This document shows, one piece after another, positions 36,982 to 49,085 of a stretch of DNA of 64,000 bases (position 1 is its first letter; the number at the start of each line of letters is the position of its first letter). The stretch is from Enoplolaimus lenunculus. Taxonomy: Eukaryota > Nematoda > Enoplea > Enoplida > Thoracostomopsidae. The notes beneath the pieces were generated by a model that did not search any database, was not told the DNA's origin, and was given only the letters and a program-made list of their open reading frames with translations. The translations under genes were made by a program, and so were the position numbers. The stretch is from positions 113,732-177,731 of the forward strand of contig JASANG010002512.1 in the NCBI GenBank assembly GCA_030248215.1. Reading direction: 5' to 3'.

Positions 36982-37139
36982 GGACCCATAGCTAGCTCAC
37001 CTTGCTAGGAATAAAATTATTCAGGAGGGGCAATTAAGGATGTTCAATGACTTACAAGCAAGGTTGAAAATCTTCTACGGGGGGGCAAAATTTTTACAGA
37101 GGGCCGAGCCTCCCCTGCACCCCTTGGCTACGGGCCCGC
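36982..37139 (+). mobile_element. GGCCCGTAGC-ended MITE, full copy
   Basis: GACCCATAGCTAGCTCACC at the left, GGCTACGGGCCCGC at the right, core GACTTACAAGCAAGGTTGAAAATC. A good reference copy. The following bases to 37697 are AT-rich with no gene. Confidence 0.75.
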
Positions 37140-37697
37140 AGTCATTATATATGTAGAAGTAGCACTATAGGCAAATATGCAACCATACATAATTAATAAT
37201 GTTTAACGACCAACATAAGAAATAGTCAAATCATTCGCTATGAATTTATTCAAATTACGACAAAAATTAAATCTCAAAATAACCACAGTCAAAGCCTTTC
37301 AAGCGACTTTCTCAGCTGACAAAGAGGCAAACAGTAATTTTTTACCTTAATTATACGGCACAAAATTATAAAAAGATAACAAATATTAGGCGAAGATATC
37401 ATTTCGTCTTAATGAAGTCTGAAGTAGTTATAGATTTGGTTACATTTTGATGTAAACATTAAAAAAATCTTATCCTGAATGTAGGCTAATTTAATATATA
37501 TTGTAATTATCAGCGGGTCGTGTTGAAAATTGACGGTTTCTTAAGGTGCAGTTACCAAAATATAAACTCAGTATAGTTTACTTAAAATCACGGTTAAACT
37601 ATTAAACCTATACTTTTAAATTAGACGTGCAACATTCTAATTGCAAAAGCAAGAAATCGCATTACTTAAAAGTTTATTCTTGCAAAAAAACTTTTTA

Positions 37698-38652
37698 GGG
37701 TTGCGCTATACTTGACGTCCGGCGCCTGCAGTCACCGTGCGTCACCCGCACGGCGCCGTCAGTCACCGTCCGTCACCCGTACGGCGCCATCCGTCACCCG
37801 TACGGCGCCATCCGTCACCGTGCGGCACCGTCTGTCACCGTGCGGTGTCGTACGCAAATAGCTCACGAACGATAACTTATGGTACGAACAGTGGCGGACA
37901 ATGCCGGAAGGGTGACGGACGGTGCCGTATGGATGACGGACGGCGAAGGACGGCACCATGCGGGTGATGATCGGTGACGGACGGCGCCGGATGGGCGACG
38001 GACGGCGCCGGATGGGTGAGAGACGGCGCCGGATGGGTGAGAGACGGCGCCGGATGGGTGACAGACGGCGCCGGATGGGTGACAGACGGCGCCGGATGGG
38101 TGACAGACGGTGCCGGATAGGTGACAGACGGTGCCGGATAGGTGACAGACGGCGCCGGATGGGTTACAGACAGCGCCGAATGGGTGACAGACAGCGCCGG
38201 ATGGATGACAGACGGCGCCGGATGGGTGACAGACAGCGCCGAATGGGTGACAGACGGCGCCGAATGGGTGACAGACGGCGCCGGATGGGTGACGGACGGC
38301 GCCGAATGCGTGACGGACGGCGCCGAATGCGTGACGGACGGCGCCGAATGCGTGACGGACGGCGCCGAATGCGTGACGGACGGCGCCGAATGCGTGACGG
38401 ACGGCGCCGAATGCGTGACGGACGGCGCCGAATGCGTGACGGACGGCGCCGAATGGGTGACGGACGGCGCCGGATAGGTGACGGACGGCGCCGGATAGGT
38501 GACGGACGGCGCCGGATAGGTGACGGACGGCGCCGGATAGGTGACGGACGGCGCCGGATAGGTGACGGACGGCGCCGGATAGGTGACGGACGGCGCCGCA
38601 TAGGTGACGGACGGCGCCGGATAGGTGACAGACCTCAAGTATAGTGCAACCC
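37698..38652. mobile_element. Foldback-like element built of a 21-bp minisatellite, TTA target duplication
   Basis: Termini GGGTTGCGCTATACTTGACG and (inverse) GGGTTGCACTATACTTGAGG are inverted repeats. TTA flanks both sides (37695-37697 and 38653-38655). The left subterminal region (37720-37845) has about six irregular units of a GTCACCNNNCGGCGCC repeat. The right (about 37905-38635) has roughly 34 units of GACGGACGGCGCCGGATAGG(T) in the opposite orientation, with an AT-richer spacer at 37850-37890 between. TTA duplications and GGG-starting ends fit PIF/Harbinger-type transposition. No transposase is encoded. Because 21 is a multiple of three, several frames stay open and give heptapeptide repeats; I take these as by-products. 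Confidence 0.8.
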
Positions 38653-39854
38653 TTATTCTTACATAATCTAGAAACATTCAATATTACTCAAGGTTGAACG
38701 GACAATAAAACTCGATCCTGAGACTGATTATCTCAATCAACGGACCACTAAAACACCAAAAACTAAAATTTTTTGACAATTTTGTTGCGTGCCCCAAATT
38801 CGAGAAATCCCATTGGACAACTGCGCCTGTGAACCATATACCCAGTCCACCCCTGTGTTAACTCCAAACTAAAAACACAACAAACTTACCAAAATATATC
38901 TTATCTTTAATAGCTTTTCAAGCGTAATCGAGAAATCACATTGAAATATCGGCAAAACGTGTAGATTGAGTTCAATTCAACTTTGAACTGGACGTTTGAA
39001 ACGACATTGAGCTTTGAGATCGACCCGAGTTTGAAACCAATGAACGTTGTACGATTCGGTTAATATACGGAAAGCTTAGAGCAAAAGGGATACCGTAGAA
39101 TATAAATGTATCGAACCAGAAACAGCTTTAGTGTTGTTTAGAACAACAATGTATAACAGTTACGCTTTGAGCTATTGAGCAAGTTTTAGCATTCACCGGG
39201 GTTTGATGTATCGTCAAAAATTACATTCGATCATGGGAAAATTTTGGAAAATTCCCACGCTGTAGAACATGCAGTTGCAGCTTAGACTGTTGTACTGGCA
39301 AAATGTCGCGTGACGGGGTTTGCGTACTGTTTGTAAACTGAAACCGTAGTTAATTTGTAACTTTACGTACATTATGTGCGCAAAATGTCGCAGGCGTTAC
39401 ACTAAAGTGGTTGTGACGAATATAACGAGTTGCGTAGGAGGGATTCAAAGTTGTCGGGGTAAAATATTGGATCAACGATGTTTCCCAGTGGTATCCTCAG
39501 ATTTATCACGAGTTTTGAAAACTTGTGAACACAAATTAATACTTTAAATACTGACAATTAACAAATTCAAATATATATACCAGATTTTGGTATATTTTAA
39601 TACGCTATGCGTGCGTTATAGTAATTCTTAATTTATATATATTACGATTATATGACTTGGTCAAATTGTCCCCAAACGTGGGTTCGTTGTTTTATCCAGG
39701 CTTTAAGCTTCTGAAACATGAAATAAATAATAAATAACTATATATATAATACTTTGAAAATTTTGTGTATTGGCACAGAGTTGAAGACAGAATAAATGTT
39801 TAAAACTCCTTTTGTGAGTGCAAAAATATGCGCCTGGTTTCTCGTTCGCTTCGT
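38653..39854. other. Gene-less unique stretch
   Basis: About 1.2 kb of AT-rich DNA without a recognisable gene or repeat family. Confidence 0.45.
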
Positions 39855-40712
39855 CACTGAACTTTTCAACGAACTAACGATTATTTTTGGTTTTCAGCAT
39901 TTAATTGAGTATACACGAGCTAAAAACCGGCATCAGTTGCCAAGCTTTCAGTAGCAAACCCACTGACAAAAGAAAAGTTTCATAGTGCAGTTAAATGCAA
40001 AACTTGCATGCTGCTCTGTTCGCTTCGCTTGAAAGATTTTCATACCTCAACCCAGTCCACCGACTTGTGAAATGCTTCTGACCTTTTGCTGAATTATATA
40101 AACCGTAAACAACTTTTAACTTTGAACTAAAATCTTCAAATGTTTCAATTTATATCGAAGTTTTAGTATAATTATTGTAACAATATACAATTTTAGCTGA
40201 AAATTAACATAGAAATATCTTTTGGTCAGTTAGTGTTGTAGAAGCAAGAGGCAAAAGACCTGAGTGACTTCTTGGTGTTCCAAGAAGTCACTCAGGTCTT
40301 TTGCCTCTTGCTTCTACAACATTAACGTACCAAAAAATTTTCCAAAATAATTCAATTTCTATGTTAATTTTCAGCTGAAATTGTACATTCTTCCAATAAT
40401 TAAGCTAAAACTTTGATATAAATAAAAACATTTGAAGATTTTAGTTCAAAGTTTAAAGTGGTTTACGGTTTATATAATTGAGCAAAAGGTCAGAACCATT
40501 TCACAAGTCGGTAGACTGGGTTGAGGTATGAAGATTTTTCAAGCGAAGCGAACAGTGCAGCATGCAAGTTTTGCAATATACTGCACTATGAAACTTTTTT
40601 GTGAGTGGGTTTGGAACTGAAAGCTTGGCAACAGATACCGTTCTTAGCTCGTGTATACTCAATTAAATGCTGAAAACCAAAAATCATCGTTATTTCGGTG
40701 AAAAGTAGTTTA
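39855..40712. repeat. Long inverted repeat, arms about 420 bp
   Basis: The left arm (about 39855-40275) and right arm (40280-40712) are inverse complements around a 4-base loop (TGTT, 40276-40279). The central 41 bp of each arm, from GTTGTAGAAGCAAGAGGC to ACTTCTTGG, pair perfectly. Further out there are scattered mismatches, and the pairing ends near CACTGAACTTTTCAACG against GTGAAAAGTAG. No open frame is conserved in the arms. Transcription across it would give a very stable hairpin. It may be a foldback transposon or a recent palindromic duplication. Confidence 0.85.
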
Positions 40713-42105
40713 ATGAGAAGCCCCCATCTTAATGAGATTTGCAAACAAAATAGCTGTTAATAATATTGAACTTGAATATGTATTGCAAATTGAAAAATCC
40801 AAAATTTGAAAATTATTTTTATCATCGCAAGGGTTCCCCACCGTGGAATTTTGGGGGGTGGTCCCTAACCCCGTAGCCTTCTCCGACACTGGTTCTACGA
40901 AACCCCCACCGTGGAATTTTTTTGAAGGGGTGGTCTCTAACCCTAGCCTACTCCAGCACTGGTTGTACGAAACCATATGTTGCATTAACGAACGCACAAT
41001 ACGTCGTCAAACTATGAGGATTTTATTTCAGCGCGAAGAACCGTGGCATATTATCTTATAGACGATATAAAATGTCACATTTTTCAAACGTTCCTGCCCC
41101 CTTCGTACCCTCGGGTTCCAGCCCTCTTCTCGCTAGATTGTAGCGGAGTCACAGCCAGCCTCACGTATGGCAACCATTGGTTTCCTTGGTTATTGCCTAG
41201 TAGAGTATTTGCCGTTAAGCATTGATAAAAGGGTCAAAAAGGTCATTTTGGACCTCATCACCAACTCGATGAAGGTTGTTTATTTTCAACAGACGTTTAA
41301 TGTTCCAACTTTAGCATCAATTTACTCAACTCGAAATTCAATTTGCAACTGTAAAAATGTTTAATTTCAATAATTACTAACTATTGTAGTCTATTTGTGT
41401 AATTAATGAGTAACAACAGACCGACGTTAACTTTCTTCTCTATACACAGATATAATTACAATAAAAATCGTAAATGCAACTATAATAAAAATGTGCGGTA
41501 TTACACAGAAAGTGGTTGCAGCGCCACAACACCAGCAAGGCATTGGTGAAAAAATTGCAACAAAAAATTGCTAAAAAATTGCACATTGCACGCACTGTAG
41601 AGCAACGATTGCAATACATTTAAAAAGAGCATTGTTTGCCGTAAACTGTTGTAGTGCAGTGTGCGATAAAGTATAGTTAAAAAAACTTAGAAAAAAATGA
41701 AAAAATCACATACATCTTACGGTTTATATATCTGTTCATTTATATATATTTGCCAGTCAAATCTTGAACTTCATCCTAACTAAGTTTAAAATGAAGAAAG
41801 CCAAATAATATATACAAACAAAACAAATATTGTTTCAAATTCAAAACACAAAAAATATCCCCATACAAACCCTGCATCACAGAGCATGGCTCGTTGGAGA
41901 TAAGTACAACTTATGACTTTTGTGTACATTCACCGCGTACACTTAGACTTTAGGCTTAGGAAACGGCTTATTGGCTTACGCATGCTAAGCCTTTGCCTAA
42001 GCCTAAGCCTTAACCGTAAATGTGACGGGAACGCGTAAAAGATCCCGACTTAAGTTTTACTTAAAGTATATATTGCCTGTTCAGACATAGTTTAACCAAA
42101 GTACT
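40713..42105. other. Gene-less stretch
   Basis: Bases 40820-40965 are two copies of a CCCCACCGTGGAATTTT repeat followed by GGTGGTC and CTAACCC. Degenerate TTAGGC/CCTAAG hexamers in opposing orientations lie at 41945-41965 and 41992-42014. No gene supported. Confidence 0.45.
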
Positions 42106-42202
42106 ACACTGCAAATTCGACTCCGCCAGAGTCAAATTCACCTCACTACCGGAAAACCCTATTTCGGAGACAGTCAATTTGACTCACCATTTTTTGCAGT
42201 GT
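42106..42202. mobile_element. Miniature palindromic element, ACACTGCAAA ends
   Basis: A 97-bp element bounded by ACACTGCAAA and TTTTGCAGTGT. The inside contains GACTCCGCCAGAGTCAAATT and CCCTATTTCGGAGACAG, which are shared with the larger palindromic element at 52284-52495. Confidence 0.65.
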
Positions 42203-43883
42203 AGTATGAAGTGTAACTCCAATGTTAACGGTTAAAAATCTAGACGATATAAACAGAAATTGAAAAGTCTTAGCAAATATTTTAATTCGAAATTAAAAAT
42301 AATGCTTTAATCACAAGTGCAAGTTTTAGCAGCAAATGCTTGCACTCGTAACTGACATGTGCAAGTTCAGTCACAAAACAGCTTTGAAGTCCTCGCAGCC
42401 GCAAATTTAGTCACTGCAATTTACGCAAATAAATTTAATTTCCAAGTGTGAACGCAATTGCTAGCCGTTTTAATTTCTTGCATCTGCACTTCAGATTGGC
42501 CAACCGGAAACTGTGTTACTGAGCGTTTCTTGAACTAAATTCAGTCCAATTTACTCAAGATGCTTGAATTAATTGAAATATTAAAATTGTTTGATATTTC
42601 GCAGTCTATAGCGACTGTGACGGGACTAGTTTTACAGTTTAAGCACTAAATACAAATTGTAGGTTATGAAAAGCGTTTGCAACTTTTACGCACGAAATGA
42701 ATCTCAAGCCTGGATTAAGCCAAGCTAGAATTAGTTTAATAAAATTACGCAAAAATAAATATCCGATCTCAGTGAAAGTAATAAAAAATAACAGAATTTG
42801 GCACAAGCCTACAAAGGCTCAAATTCTAAAAGTAATACGTTTACATCTATTTACAGCGTAGAAACTAGGTAGTTTAACTTCAGCGGATTTTTGGTCTAAA
42901 ATTTTTTCAATTTTTTTTTTACTTTTCAATAGCTTCAGCTTGATTTAATATTACGAGACACGTTCGTTTAACAGAAGTCAAAACCGTTTAACATTCCAAA
43001 ACATTTGCGCTGATATAAGTTTGCAGTGTAATTTTTCGATAAAAAGATATTGGAAAATGATTTAAAAAGCTCAAAAAAACCAAGATATTTCGTGTACATG
43101 GAGGCGTAATAAACGATTCCTTTAAGAAAATGTATACAGGAAGTTTAGTGTGAATTAACGGTGCCCCCATTGTCACCGTTATATGTTTATACGTCTTGCT
43201 TTAATCCCCTACTTGCATACCCAAATGCTATATTGTGGCAGCAAGCGCGAATGTCTGTGAAACAAAAAAAAAACATTTTTTTCTCAAACTTCGCTAATTT
43301 CTAATATTTAAAAAAAAATCATATTTCATTTTTGTCTGTTATATTTACTTAAAATCAAAGTTTTTAATTGAACGTCAAGGTTAAACGAGTAATAATTAGT
43401 CGAAAAGATACAAAACTGTAATGGGTTAACCAAAAATTTTCAATTTTTAAAGGTCCAACGCAAGTTTACGTGATAGCTTTTGGGCGCAACTGTCCGGCAA
43501 AGTGGTCAACAACGTAACAAACCAACCAGGTGAAGCCTATCTTCTACCCGCCAAACTTAAGCCGGCGACAAATTTTTTTCCAATTTCCCAGTCTGACAAC
43601 CTCCAAGTCCGTTGTGTTTCTTTGTATTATAAATTGGTTGATTTTTCAGTCCCGTTATGGACGCACAATAAAATAGTTCGGCATATTTGAACGCACGGTT
43701 AATGAACTCAGGGCCTTTGTTAACAGGTATAACTGTGGGTCAAGTTGGCCGCTAAAATGTATGGCGGTTGTAGCACGGCTTTTAACTATATATTACAACT
43801 AAACTGCACTTAACACACAAGCGTTGCAATCAGATTTGCGATTCCAGAAGCTTGTGCGTACGAGAACTGATTGAATAGAATCT
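42203..43883. other. Gene-less stretch
   Basis: About 1.7 kb AT-rich. CAAGTG(C/T)AAGTT-like and GCAAATTTAGTCAC-like segments recur loosely near 42310-42440. No gene supported. Confidence 0.4.
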
Positions 43884-44093
43884 ACGACAATTCGTCGCCC
43901 GACCACTTGTCGCCCGAACAGTGTCCTAAAGCCTACGCTTAAATCTAAGTATAATCGTATTAAGAGTGTAATACTGAGCCTGAGCCTAAGCCTAAACACA
44001 GTGATGGGTGACGAATTGTCGAGTCGATGAAGTTTCGCATTACAAGTTGTCGGGGCGACGAGTTATTGGGGTGACACATTGTCTGGATACCGC
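43884..44093 (+). mobile_element. CGACAATTCGTCG-ended MITE with telomere-like hexamers, copy 2
   Basis: ACGACAATTCGTCGCCCGAC at the left; GTCGGGGCGACGAG and the terminal GTGACACATTGTC at the right. Hexamer-derived GCCTGAGCCTAAGCCTAAAC is at 43978-43997. The interior shares GATGGG and ACGAATTGT with copy 1. Confidence 0.68.
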
Positions 44094-44663
44094 TTGAATA
44101 TTGTGTTAAGCGGTGAAATGGTGCTCTCAGTGGAGAAAATTTACGATGAATGTTTGTCATAGGTGATATACATTTATAATGTACCTATACACACCAAATG
44201 TTAATAAAAATTCAGTATCTTAAGGAATCCATGGAAGTTTAGTTACATTCCCGTTTGACAAACCTGCCCGCGTTCATGGTTGTGTTTTTGACCTCCGCTC
44301 ACAAGTAGATTTCCGTATCACAAAGTATAATTAATTTGCCAGCAGCTAATAATTTGACTCGCTTCTGAATTTTGAATTAATTTTTCGCCCAAATTTTATT
44401 CTGTTTAAACAGTTTTACCTGCAAATTTTAATATTTTGTACAAGAAATTATGTGTGATTTTAAAACACATTTTACAACGAATGAATTGTGATTTTGAGAC
44501 ATATTTACATAAATCTTGAATAGAATTTTTGAATTAGAATTAATTCACTGGTTTAAACTGTTTGTACATGACTGGCACAAGCTTAAAGGTTAAATTTAAG
44601 TAATGTTAAAATGTGACAATTTTAAAAACTGTGTGAAAATGTACAAAAGCCATTTTTTTGATT

Positions 44664-44914
44664 CACCGTAAATTCCAGTGAGTTGATTTCAACTCATAAT
44701 GAGTTGAATTATTCAGTCTAACTTAGGACTATCAGAACTCACAATTTTGAGCTGATTAAACTCGTTCTGATTTAACTAATCAACTCCGCCGGAGTCAACT
44801 CAATTCACATGAGAATCAAGTCAACTCAGAGTGACTTAAAGTTTACTGTTATTAACTCCGAAATAACTATCTTTTTGTCTGAGCTGACTAATTAACTCAT
44901 TGGAATTTACTGTG
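44664..44914. mobile_element. ACTGTAAATTCCA-ended MITE, copy 5
   Basis: CACCGTAAATTCCAGTGAG at the left, CTCATTGGAATTTACTGTG at the right, ACTCA/TGAGT units inside. It aligns well with copy 2 along its length. Confidence 0.75.
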
Positions 44915-45204
44915 TTCGCAAAACGGGTTTTTGACTGGCAAAATATATTTTAACAACTGATTTTTAGTCCCTTGTGTAGAAATAATCCCGCACATATTTA
45001 TGTTATCACTGGTAGCAGCCGCGTGTAATTTCACAGTTACAGGTGCCCTTAGTCGCAAAATTCCAGCTGAATATAAGTCTATTGCTAAATTGATAACGGT
45101 ATCACGGCAATTCGTCACCCGATAACTCTTCAACTGGTAACTTGTAACCTCATATCTCGTTGACTTTGACCATTTGTCCATCAGACAGTTTGTCACCCGC
45201 AGTA

Positions 45205-45527
45205 AAGGCTTACAGGTTTATGTAACTGTTGGGGGTGACCAGTTATAGCGGATGACGAGATATGTCAGGGTCAAAATTTGACGAGGTCGGTGAGTTGTCT
45301 TAGATTCAACAATAAGTGTAGGTTTATGTAAATGTTGGGGGTGACCAGTTATAGCGGATGACGAGATATCAGGGTCAAAATTTGACGAGGTCGGTGAGTT
45401 GTCTTAGATTCAACAATAAGTGTAGGTTTATGTAACTGTTGGGGGTGACCAGTTATAGCGGATGACGAGATATCAGGGTCAAAATTTGACGAGGTCGGTG
45501 AGTTGTCTTTGATTCAACAATAAATAC
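45205..45527. repeat. Three tandem copies of a 104-106 bp unit
   Basis: AGGTTTATGTAA begins copies at 45214, 45320 and 45424. Each contains GGGGGTGACCAGTTATAGCG and GACGAGGTCGGTGAGTTG. The last two are almost identical; the first has a 2-bp insertion. Confidence 0.88.
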
Positions 45528-45832
45528 AACAATATTAATTTGAGAATGTTTGCCTACGATAGCTTCATAATTAAAAATGTATAAATTTTTCGGTCTGGAA
45601 TCAACAGCGGTTCTATCGATGACAAGGGTTGTATGTCTTATTTTGGTAAGAAACTGAGAAAGATTTCAAATAATTATGTCAAATATTGTGCATAAAAATA
45701 AAACAAAATCACCGAAAAATCACTAAATCTCACGTGTGTACTGGCATGTCAGAACTGCACGGTCGGGACGACCTCTTCCTCCGAAGTACTGCGAATATAT
45801 TTGATTTTTCTCCTAAATTTCTCCGAAAGATA

Positions 45833-45905
45833 TGGCCACGCCGGGAATCGAACCTCGTACCTCTCGCTCGCGAGTCAAGCGCGCTACCCATTACACCACG
45901 CGGCC
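45833..45905 (-). tRNA. tRNA-like gene, Arg-type body with CGC anticodon loop
   Basis: A 73-nt minus-strand cloverleaf. The acceptor strands GGCCGCG and CGTGGCC pair fully (one G-U). A D arm with TGGTGTAATGGGTAGCGC, an anticodon loop CTCGCGA, a B box GGTTCGATTCC, and a discriminator A follow. The body resembles eukaryotic tRNA-Arg (TCG), but the loop as folded presents CGC, normally alanine. The anticodon stem has an A-G mismatch at its top and the T stem two mismatches. This is either a variant tRNA or, more likely, a tRNA pseudogene or tRNA-derived repeat. No T run sufficient for pol III termination follows closely on the minus strand. Confidence 0.5.
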
Positions 45906-46469
45906 GATATCCTAATTTTCCCTGGTGGTATATGTGCACAAGTATGTAATGTGTTAACATTACACACTCTGCACATACACAAGCCGCGTATATATACTCA
46001 CATGGCAGACACCCGTCCGTTGAATAAAATTCTGACATCACCCCTCTGTTGAATAAAATTATGACATCACCCCTCCGTCTGTTAACGCAGTTACCGTACC
46101 TAGTTTTAGCACTAGCTAGCAATTTGGGCTTGTGAAACGAAGAAAAGCCTCTCATTAAGCTATATTGTTCTAGGCTGTACTTTTCGAACTATTTAGCAGA
46201 TAATTCTGTTGGCAAAAAAACTGTTATTTTGTTACAGATACCCATTTGAGACTTAATTATTAAGCATTTTGGTAAGAGGTTTGAGGAGCAAAAGATGATA
46301 TGGCTACGATTGGCATGGTACACCCTGGCATGAGAGAATTATCTAAACAATTTGCGTTAAACCAATAATAAACATTGGCTTCGTTCATGAAATCTTACTT
46401 ATAGTTACCTGAGTTTGACTTTTATGAGTGTAGCCAGGATTTTTGTTTGGGGAGGGGCACACAAGTACG

Positions 46470-46740
46470 TTAACCCCTTTTCACATTGAGTTGCCTATAG
46501 GAAACTCAGCGCAGTGTATATACGTTAAATAATATATATCGCACCGTGTTTAACCATTGCAACACGTATACATAGTACTAAATCACCATAAGACGTGCGA
46601 GTCCCCTCGGGCTCGAGCGTCAAGCTCCTATAGCTGAGTGGTGATAGTATACGCCTCCCACTCCAGTCACTGGAGTTCGAATCCTAGCATAAAAGTAGAT
46701 CTCAGGGGAAATAGAAAATATTCATGTGAGAAAGGGTTAA
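46470..46740 (+). mobile_element. TTAA-ended element with tRNA-like core, copy A
   Basis: 271 bp bounded by TTAACCCCTTTTCACATTGAG and ATTCATGTGAGAAAGGGTTAA. The tRNA-like core is at 46624-46692 on the plus strand, with A box TATAGCTGAGTGG and B box AGTTCGAATCC. Its flanks GGGCTCGAGCGTCAAGCTCC and TAGCATAAAAGTAG are conserved in all copies. TTAA ends fit a piggyBac-like target preference. Confidence 0.8.
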
Positions 46741-48936
46741 AAATATAATGTGTTAATCGTACAAAAAGTCACTACCCACGCAACAACGCATGAGAAAATA
46801 AATTTTGGTACTATACCACTCACTAAAGCAATGTCGGTTCAGAATGGAAAAGCACCAACAATTAGTAATGACAATGAAACGCTCAGGAGATCATAAACTG
46901 AATTTGTTCCAAAATGAAAATTTTTCAAAACCATTAGGAAAGCCATGCTTCCCTTGCCACCCAACAGCGTCCCTGGTTAAACATAAAAGTATTTACTTGC
47001 GTTATACTTAAATAATTACTTAAGTCGTTAACTTAAGTAAATACTGAACTTTTCAAACAAAAAACAAATAAACGCCAAATGTTAGCCATTGTCAAGAAAG
47101 TAATAGTTTTGCTTAATATTAACAAGGCGCGATGAGTCTACAATTTTAATTAGACCAAGATTAGTATCCATGAATTGTAAACCCGCAATAAAATCAGCGA
47201 CCTAAGTATTTACTTAATCTTTAATAAAAATGATAAAAACGATTCAGTAATTACTTAGCACGTAACTTAAGTGCCAAAAAAGCTGAGCTTCATACAGAAA
47301 CTTTGCATATTTTAATATTTTAAACAAATGACCGGTATAATTCTGGTCAAATCTGCCGTATTTATCCTAACTCATTTGGTATTCGTCGCGACATTTATAA
47401 CGAGCCATTATTTTTGGTTCATAACATTTTGAACACCGAAAACAACACCAAACCTTTATCAGCGACCTGGTTTTGCCTATCTTTGTTTTTTCTTTATGCG
47501 CCCGAAAAAATTGCTTAATTTTAATACAAAATTAAATATTAACGCACGCCGTAAATATTGAAAACATTTTGATTTACGCAATAGAAATTTTCAACTGAGC
47601 ATTGTGTTATTTTAACCTGTCCAAGTCAGCCTACGCCTATATCTAAACCTGACGCCAAGCCTACGTTTATGTCTAAGCCTAAACCTAAGTCTGTACCAAA
47701 CCGTAACTCTGATTCTGCGTTTTGGAAGTCTTTACACATTGCAGATGTGCAACAATAGTTCTATTATGAACTGCTAATAAATTAAAAGATAATAACTTTA
47801 GTATGCTTTCATGTGTACCGCTGGCATTATATATATAGCATAACTTCATGAAAAGATAATTCAGTTCGATCGTAGAACGCGAGAAATTGCTTTTAACCTT
47901 CCAAGTTCTGATTCTTGTTCTAAAACCCTGCTAAAAACGAATAATTTGCCTCTCCAGAAATTTCAAGGGGATATATCGACCATCACCCCACTCTTATTCG
48001 AATCGTTCTACCTCTATCATTGTATACGCCCCAGGTTCATCGATAATAATTAATATGTTAACTAAAATTAACAACACTTGTAAACTCGTTTAATATGGAA
48101 ATAGTTTTTTTAACTAAAAAACTGCTTAAAAATAACCATATAATTTAAACTTTCAAGCAACTTTTCACTTAAAATAGAATCAATTTCAATTTTACTTTTT
48201 TAAATAATAATAATAGTAAAAACACTAAAACAATAAACTAAAAAATAAACAAAAAGTGACATGCATCGAAGAAATATAATATACCTATATGAGCAGTTTC
48301 TTTGATTTTGACAACTTTCTTTGCGTGCCAAGGTTATCACCCCTGTTTCTTCGAGGGGCAAAATATGGGTTTCACTCCAAGCAAGGTCGTTCCCACGCGG
48401 GGCAATAAGAAGTCGTGCCCCCAAAAAACAGGGTCTAAAAGTAAACAATTTTGAATTGCAATAATAGGGCTTCCAAAAATTATTAGGTGCCACCCAAATA
48501 TAATTTTTTGTGGACTCCTGTGAATCCAAGCGACTGAATGAATGTTTAAGTCATCTTCGAAAAGAGCTAAAATTGGACTAAATTCAGGTTGTTTCAATAC
48601 TGTTGACGCTATGAAACAATTGAATCTGCATAAATAAGCAAATTGTTCCACTGAATTGCTGCTGGGACCCGGATAAGAGGAGGGCGGGACTGATAATTTT
48701 TGCCTCTCCAGAAGGTGCCCCCCTGTTATTCTTTTGTGAACCATTATTTATTTTGAAACCGGTCTCAGCCGTCCTTCGTTACTGATACATGAATTAGCAG
48801 TTTATTTGTCTTGTATCAGAAAGCTTGAGCGATAATGCAAAGTTATACTTAAGAATGTACTTCAAAACTTAAGTACGCTTTAAAGTTTCGAACTCAGCTT
48901 TATTTGGTTCTGGAGCAATTTATGCACTTCAATTGA
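46741..48936. other. Gene-less stretch
   Basis: AT-rich. Degenerate hexamers (TCTAAACC, AAGCCTACG, AAACCTAAG) lie at 47628-47700. A 135-codon minus-strand frame at 48337-48744 has no family signature and is flanked by GGTGCCCCCCT-type repeat sequence, so it is not called as a gene. Confidence 0.45.
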
Positions 48937-49085
48937 GGATATTTGACATTTATGGACTAATTAGGGTTTAGAGGGACTTTATTCTGTAACGGACTTTTAT
49001 TAGAGATACGCACTCCTATTGATTGGGGCTCAAAATGGGGAATCACTGTTTTATTACCCCCCTCTTATTCGGGTCACCACAGTAA
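48937..49085. repeat. Dispersed repeat, partner of 9645-9779
   Basis: The inverse of the 9645-9779 segment: TGACATTTATGG, ATTAGGGTTTAGAGGGACTT, CCTATTGATTGGGGCTC, CTTATTCGGGTCACCAC. The CCCCTCTTATTCGGGTCAC end also occurs near 10044. Confidence 0.6.

Noticed and set aside
37863..38681. Long open frames (up to 272 codons, minus strand) with heptapeptide repeats over the GC-rich array
   Set aside because: The unit is 21 bp, so any stop-free frame stays open along the array on both strands. Several frames are open at once and none has nonrepetitive coding sequence, so they are by-products of the minisatellite.
45730..46155. 141-codon minus-strand frame
   Set aside because: It runs through the tRNA-like gene, giving the characteristic arginine-rich peptide seen when a tRNA is translated. 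No independent protein signature.
48337..48744. 135-codon minus-strand frame
   Set aside because: No domain, biased composition, and its ends lie in GGTGCCCCCCT-type repeat sequence. Could be tested by homology search, but nothing visible supports it.
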